DNA from: Actinomycetota bacterium | GTDB taxonomy: Bacteria > Actinomycetota > Actinomycetes > Streptosporangiales > Streptosporangiaceae | DNA: 64,000 bases | Reading direction: 5' to 3' | Assembly: GCA_027314515.1 (NCBI GenBank) | Contig: DAHVAR010000231.1 | Span: forward strand, 1-64,000 | Part shown: piece after piece, positions 59,031 to 64,000 of the stretch | Position numbering within the stretch: the first letter of the stretch is position 1 | How the letters are laid out: each line of letters starts with the position of its first letter | Program-made: the position numbers and the translations under genes | The notes under the pieces: generated by a model | The model's database searches: none | What the model saw: the letters and a program-made list of their open reading frames with translations, nothing else | Told to the model about the DNA's origin: nothing

Positions 59031-60023
59031 ATGCCCCTCAGCGCCCACGTCCCCGATCTCGGCGCGCTCGAAATGCTGCTCGGCGTCGCCCAGACCGGGA
59101 GCCTGAATAGCGCCGCCCAGCAGATCGGCGTCAGCCAGCAGGCGGTCTCGGCGCGCATCCGGGCCATGGAAGCGCAGACTGGCGTGCCGCTGGTGCTCCG
59201 CAGCCCGCGCGGTTCCAGCCTGACCCCGCAGGGCGCGGTTATCGCTGAATGGGCCTCCCGGCTGCTCGATGTGGCGGCAGGCCTGGACGCAGGGATCGCC
59301 GCGCTGCGCACCGACCGGCGCAGCCGGCTGCGGGTCAGCTCCAGCTCGACTATCGCTGAGCAGCTGCTGCCGACCTGGCTCGCGTCGTTCCGGGCGGCCG
59401 GCCATCCGGCTGGGCCCGCTCCCGATGTCGTGCTCACCGCGGTCAACTCCGAGACTGTCGTCGGCCACGTCGCCAAGGGCGCCGCGGATCTGGGCTTCAT
59501 CGAGGGACCGCGACGGCCCGCCGGGCTGCGCAGCCGGGTCATCGGCCATGACCGGCTGGCAGTCGTCGTCGGTCCGGGCCATCCCTGGACCCGGCGCCGC
59601 AGCGGCATCAGCGCCGCGGAACTTGCCGCCGCTCCCCTGGTCAGCAGGGAAGGCGGCTCGGGGACCCGGGATACGCTGGCCGGGGCACTGACCGCTGCGC
59701 TCGGCGCTGGCTACGTCCAGGCTCCCGCCGCGCTGTCCGTCTCAACCACCGCCGCGGTCCGCGCGGCCGTGCTGGCCGGCGCGGCGCCCGCCGTCATCAG
59801 CGAGCTAGCCGTGGCCGATGACCTGGCCACGGGCCGGCTGATCGAAGTCCCGACACCCGAGCTTGAGCTGCGCCGGACCCTGCGCGTCATCTGGGCTGGC
59901 GCGGCGAGCCCGCCTGCGGGCGCGGCCAGGGACCTGATTGCGCATATCGCCAGCCGGGCGACCTCGCCCAGGCGAGTGGCTGGCGATGACCTCAGCGCCC
60001 GTCCGAGATCAGCGAGCACCTGA
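59031..60023 (+). CDS. LysR family transcriptional regulator
   Basis: LEMLLGVAQTGSLNSAAQQIGVSQQAVSARIRAMEAQTGVPLVLRSPRGSSLTPQGAVIAEWA. Confidence 0.93.
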   Translation: MPLSAHVPDLGALEMLLGVAQTGSLNSAAQQIGVSQQAVSARIRAMEAQTGVPLVLRSPRGSSLTPQGAVIAEWASRLLDVAAGLDAGIAALRTDRRSRLRVSSSSTIAEQLLPTWLASFRAAGHPAGPAPDVVLTAVNSETVVGHVAKGAADLGFIEGPRRPAGLRSRVIGHDRLAVVVGPGHPWTRRRSGISAAELAAAPLVSREGGSGTRDTLAGALTAALGAGYVQAPAALSVSTTAAVRAAVLAGAAPAVISELAVADDLATGRLIEVPTPELELRRTLRVIWAGAASPPAGAARDLIAHIASRATSPRRVAGDDLSARPRSAST

Positions 60024-60131
60024 CCGGCAAGCACTGGGCCAATCCGAAGAGCACTGGGCCGACTTGCAGCTTGCGGTCAGTGTTCACTGAAGACCCGGGA
60101 GAATAGTGTTAGATGCAACCGGCTGGAGCCA

Positions 60132-61394
60132 GTGACAAGCACCGGAAGGCGGCCTCTAATGAGCGCAAGAGTCCGGGTCAGGGCTGTGAGTGCTGGCCAG
60201 AGGAGTGCGCCGGATCTGTCGGGATCCGCGCAGTGGCCAACCGAGCGCGTGCGGCGCGCGGTCGGGCTCGTGCTGGTCGTGGCGATCACGATGGTCGCGG
60301 CGGCCGGGTACCTGATCCGGCCGGACCTCATGCCGGCCGCGTGGCTGGCGGTCGGCCCGCTGCTGGCCTCGCTCGTGCTGTCGCCTCGCGGCACCGCGCT
60401 GCTCGCGGGCTGGGCGGTCGTCCTGGGCATCGGGCTTGCCGTCGGCCAGCCGGGCCGGCTCGCGATGCTGGCCTCGCACCTGAGCGTGCTGTTGCTGCTC
60501 GCCGCATTCGCGGTAGTGAACTCGGTGCTCCGGGCCGCGGCCAAGCGCCGCATCAGCCAGGTCCGTGCTGTCGCGCGAGTCGCGCAAAGCGCCATACTGC
60601 CGGAAGTCCCTGCGACAGTAACCGCTGGCCGGCTGGCATCGCGATACGTCTCGGCATCGCCCGAGGCACGGGTTGGCGGTGACCTGCTCGAAGTCGTTCC
60701 CGGTCCGGGACACCCGCGCTGGCTCATCGGCGATACGCGCGGGAAGGGCCTGCCAGCGGTGCGACTGGCGAGCGTGGCGATGACTAGCTTCCGCGATGCG
60801 TGCGCGCAGCCTGGCCTCTCACTGCCGGAGGTCGCGCGCGTTGTTGACGGGTCAGTCAGCCGGGCGGCCGGCGAGGAAGACTTCGTTACCGCCGTCTTCG
60901 CCGAGCTGGACCCGCACGGCTGGCTTCAGCTTGTGGTGTGCGGGCATCCGCCGCCGCTGCGGCTCACCGCGGACGGTGACCTGCGGCCGCTGACGCCTTC
61001 GATATTCGCGACGCCGCTCGGCCTGCATCCCGACATCCAGGCATCCACGTTCACGGTCAGCGCCGGCGACCGGCTGGTCTTCTACACCGACGGCCTGCTG
61101 GAGGCACGTGACCGGGCGGGGCGATACTTCCGGCTGGAAGACTGGGTCGACACGCTGCGCCAGCCGGACCTGCAGGCAGCGGCGGACCAGCTGCTCAGCC
61201 GGCTGATCGCGCACGCCAGGCGCAAACTGGACGACGACGTCGCCCTGCTCCTTCTGGAGGTCACGCCTTCGCCGGTCTCGCCGGATGACGATCTGGCCCG
61301 CGGCCTCGTTACGGCCGGACCCGCCGGGATGCTGGACAGCGCGCTGGCAGCCGCTGGGTCGCCTGGCTTGGCTGCCTCGCCGCCGGCGAGGTAG
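60132..61394 (+). CDS. Membrane-anchored PP2C/SpoIIE-type phosphatase
   Basis: N-terminal TM helices; RVGGDLLEVVPGPGHPRWLIGDTRGKGLPAVRLA, LVFYTDGLLEARDRAGRYF; start could be ATG 60159. Confidence 0.88.
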   Translation: MTSTGRRPLMSARVRVRAVSAGQRSAPDLSGSAQWPTERVRRAVGLVLVVAITMVAAAGYLIRPDLMPAAWLAVGPLLASLVLSPRGTALLAGWAVVLGIGLAVGQPGRLAMLASHLSVLLLLAAFAVVNSVLRAAAKRRISQVRAVARVAQSAILPEVPATVTAGRLASRYVSASPEARVGGDLLEVVPGPGHPRWLIGDTRGKGLPAVRLASVAMTSFRDACAQPGLSLPEVARVVDGSVSRAAGEEDFVTAVFAELDPHGWLQLVVCGHPPPLRLTADGDLRPLTPSIFATPLGLHPDIQASTFTVSAGDRLVFYTDGLLEARDRAGRYFRLEDWVDTLRQPDLQAAADQLLSRLIAHARRKLDDDVALLLLEVTPSPVSPDDDLARGLVTAGPAGMLDSALAAAGSPGLAASPPAR

Positions 61395-61406
61395 CCGCCA
61401 CATCGA

Positions 61407-62366
61407 TCATCGCGGCGGAACTTCTGCATGAGCCCCGCGGTAATGCGCGGCGAGAATGTCCGCGCCGAAATCTCCGCCTGGCCGGCGCAGCACCGTATGC
61501 GCGTGGTTGGCATCGGTCTTGTCGAACTCGATGAGAAGGTCGGCTGCTTGCACCCGGTAGTAGTACCGGTCGTCCCGCGTCAGCGGGCCTTCCCAGGCGA
61601 AGTACAGCTCGCTGCCAGCGACCTTCGCGGCCTCCCGCGCGGCCATAGCGGCCGGCAGCCGGTCTAGGTAGAGAGCCACCATCTGGCCGAGCAGTGCCCG
61701 CGCCGTCGGCCCGACCGTGGCTGCGGCAACCCCGAGCGGCTTGACCTGCGCGGCCCGAGCCGAGGTGGCCGAATAGATGTCGGCGGGCGCCTGATCAGCG
61801 ACGATGGCCGTCAGGCGGCCAGCTATCCCGAGCGCGTCGAGCAACGCGTGCCCGAGGTCCTCCTCGGGCCCGAGCGGCCGGGACACCGCTCGCCCCGCAT
61901 AGCTCACGGACGCCGGGCTGGCGCCCAGGAAAACGGGAGCCGGGGACACCTCGTCGCCGGTGACGGTCATCGTCACGGACAGGTGGTGACCCTCGAACCG
62001 CCAGGCCCACACATCGTCCGCGGCCGGATCGCCGAACACGGTCACGAAGTAGCCGCCGCTGTGCCGGTTCATCACGCGCTGCTCTTGCAGGTCGAGCACT
62101 TCCTCGAGGGCGACGATCCCCATCGCCTGGGCGAAGCAGTGCTCGCTCAGCCCGGCGGACAGCAACCGGTGCGCGGCCTTCCGGCCGGCGACGCCCAGCA
62201 AAGCCAGGCATCCGCCCGGCCGGGGGTTCGGCCGGTACTCGATCCACCGCCGCGCCGCGTCGTCGCTGAACCGCAGCGCCGCGCGCTGGCGCTGCTCGTC
62301 ATCGAGTTCTCGCAGCAGCGCGCCTGCGTCGTGCCGCATCTGCGCCGCGATCTCTTCACCCGCCAT
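61407..62366 (-). CDS. DUF3500 domain protein
   Basis: ALRFSDDAARRWIEYRPNPRPG, GGYFVTVFGDPAADDVWAWRFEGHHLSVTMTVTGDEVSPAPVFLGASPA. Confidence 0.85.
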   Translation of the reverse strand: MAGEEIAAQMRHDAGALLRELDDEQRQRAALRFSDDAARRWIEYRPNPRPGGCLALLGVAGRKAAHRLLSAGLSEHCFAQAMGIVALEEVLDLQEQRVMNRHSGGYFVTVFGDPAADDVWAWRFEGHHLSVTMTVTGDEVSPAPVFLGASPASVSYAGRAVSRPLGPEEDLGHALLDALGIAGRLTAIVADQAPADIYSATSARAAQVKPLGVAAATVGPTARALLGQMVALYLDRLPAAMAAREAAKVAGSELYFAWEGPLTRDDRYYYRVQAADLLIEFDKTDANHAHTVLRRPGGDFGADILAAHYRGAHAEVPPR

Positions 62367-62539
62367 GCCTCCGGTATACCAGCGCCGCCCGGCACCGCGG
62401 GGCCCTCGACCGGGTTCATCTACTGGGCGCTGGCCGCCCTGGCCCGACTGCTCAAATCATGGCAAAGCCACGGCAGTGCCACGCCGATCTGCGCGTCAAG
62501 CGCGGGTTTCCTGGCTGACCCAGTTGTTAGGTTTGCCGG

Positions 62540-63094
62540 GTGAGCATTTCTTCTGGAAATTACGTGCTAGGGCCGGAATCTGGCCGGCTACTGGTTAAGA
62601 CGGCCCGGACCGGCCTCGGCGCGAAGGCCGGTCACGACCTCACCATCGAGGTGACGCGCTGGCGCGGGAAGGCAGTCATCGACGCCACCCACGCTGGCGG
62701 CAGTTCGGTGACCCTTGAGGCCGACGTTGACTCCTTCGAGGTCCGCGAGGGTACCGGCGGAGTCAAGCCGCTAACCGATGCCGACCGTGCGGACATCAAG
62801 AACACACTGCGCACGAAGGTTCTCCGCGCTGACCGCTACCCGGTTATCGTCTTCGCCTCGAATGATGTCAGCGGGACACCGGAGTCGTTCCGCGTGGCAG
62901 GCGACCTCAGCATCGCGGGAGTCACCCAGCCCGTCACGGTGGAGGGCCGGATCGATGCAGGCCGCGCCGCGGGCTCGGCGGTCGTCGTGCAGACACGGTG
63001 GGGCATCAAGCCCTACTCGGCGTTCCTCGGCGCTCTCAAGCTGCGCGACGAGGTTGAGGTGTACTTCGATATCGGCCTCACGCCAGGCACCTGA
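62540..63094 (+). CDS. YceI family protein
   Basis: GAKAGHDLTIEVTRWRGKAVID, YPVIVFASNDVSGTPESFRVAGDLSIAGVTQPVTVEG, RWGIKPYSAFLGALKLRDEVEV. Confidence 0.92.
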   Translation: MSISSGNYVLGPESGRLLVKTARTGLGAKAGHDLTIEVTRWRGKAVIDATHAGGSSVTLEADVDSFEVREGTGGVKPLTDADRADIKNTLRTKVLRADRYPVIVFASNDVSGTPESFRVAGDLSIAGVTQPVTVEGRIDAGRAAGSAVVVQTRWGIKPYSAFLGALKLRDEVEVYFDIGLTPGT

Positions 63095-63102
63095 CTCGAC
63101 GT

Positions 63103-64000
63103 CTACTTGACGTGCGGGACCGGGGCTGTCAGCGGAGCCTGTCCTGGCCCGGAGCACTTGCCGGTCGCCATGCGGTCGGCAAGAAGGCGGGCCTGATTGT
63201 CGATGGCGTTGACCTGATCGATGGAGGAGTTCGCGCTCGCGATCGCCTGCGCCATGCTGGTGTCGGCGGTCGCGATAAGCGCCGGGGCTGAGGCCGGCGC
63301 TGGCAGCCCGGCCCTGCTCAGGCGCCGCAGGTCAGCGTCCGCTGTGTGGATGTCCATCCTGATCGCGGTGAGGTCCGCGGTCAGGGACTCGCTGGCGCCC
63401 GTTACCGCCAGGACCGCGCCGCTCACTCCGCGCGAGTCCCCGACGACCGTAGCGGTGGCCGCGCAGTAATGGTTGTCGCCGGAGGCATTCTGCTTCTCAG
63501 CCGCCAGGCGAGATCGCGCGATCGCGGCGTCCCTGGCGAAGCTCTCCACGTCGGCCGCGAGCTTGCCCTGCGGCGCCAGGCTGGAGGCCTGGTACAGCGC
63601 GGCGAGATCTAGCTGCGCATTGCGCTGCTGAGCCCTGCTATTGGCGGAAGGGTCGCTGCCCGCCCGTGCGGCCAGCAGGTTCTCGTGCGCAGCGGTGCTG
63701 CCCAGCGCGGCGGCAGCCCTGGTGTAGCCGGAACGGCTGGCGTGGGTGAACGTCGTGCGCTGGCTTGTTCCGTCAGCATCCGGGACGGCCAGCGTCAGGC
63801 TGCTGCCGGTGAGCCGCCCCGTCGCATCGCCGTGCAGGAACAGCGGGTGAGCGAAGGCCAGGCTGACCGAAGTGCCATGGACGGTGCCGGTGAACGGCAC
63901 ACTGGTCACCACGACCGAGGCCGACGGCGGCACGCCGCCGATGGTGTTCGCCGTGAGCGTACCCCGTACCTGACCGCCCCTCGTGGTCCGCCACTGGATG
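63103..64000 (-). CDS. Hypothetical protein, 5' end cut by window edge
   Basis: Minus-strand frame stays open from 63103 to the window end (upstream reads ...WRTTRGGQVRGTLTANTIGGVPPSASVVVTSVPFTG), so the 63933 start is probably internal. Confidence 0.6.
   Translation of the reverse strand, partial: IQWRTTRGGQVRGTLTANTIGGVPPSASVVVTSVPFTGTVHGTSVSLAFAHPLFLHGDATGRLTGSSLTLAVPDADGTSQRTTFTHASRSGYTRAAAALGSTAAHENLLAARAGSDPSANSRAQQRNAQLDLAALYQASSLAPQGKLAADVESFARDAAIARSRLAAEKQNASGDNHYCAATATVVGDSRGVSGAVLAVTGASESLTADLTAIRMDIHTADADLRRLSRAGLPAPASAPALIATADTSMAQAIASANSSIDQVNAIDNQARLLADRMATGKCSGPGQAPLTAPVPHVK

Overview
The window is high-GC, densely coded chromosomal DNA from an actinomycete-like bacterium. 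That placement is inferred from codon bias, the furA-katG pair, MptB-like and GH76 proteins, F420/PPOX-like enzymes and the actinobacterial gas-vesicle layout. I found no rRNA, tRNA, CRISPR array, transposase or prophage. Recognisable blocks, in order: lipid/steroid-type accessory enzymes (SDR, AttH-like, EcK-like kinase, FAD dehydrogenase); two secreted paralogs of a 'YDSVTP...WWIADPTG...QWYWGSSYDI' family that share a conserved upstream element; a four-gene cluster with an MGDG-synthase-type glycosyltransferase, HpnJ-like and HpnR-like radical SAM proteins and an SDR (hopanoid tailoring); a divergent cluster of M14 deacylase, M55 D-aminopeptidase, glutamine-synthetase-like protein and amidohydrolase (split FluG-like); GH65; three GT-C type membrane glycosyltransferases plus PPK2; an SDR/TetR pair with very strong palindromic operators; furA-katG; GH76; a hemerythrin protein with a truncated look-alike about 800 bp downstream; a signalling island (SpoIIE phosphatase, multi-HAMP hybrid kinase, STAS, HATPase) next to a full actinobacterial gas-vesicle operon; a 1.5-kaa CtpI-like P-type ATPase beside two small twin membrane proteins; LysR, PP2C, DUF3500 and YceI genes. 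The least-explained signals are: (i) a 70-bp hairpin repeat present twice, 30 kb apart; (ii) the shared, apparently covarying upstream element of the two secreted paralogs; (iii) the 29-bp perfect TetR palindrome; (iv) the hopanoid mini-cluster in which an MGDG-type GT sits where HpnI might be expected; (v) the twin small proteins beside the P-type ATPase. Names come from motif recognition by eye; no database search was run.
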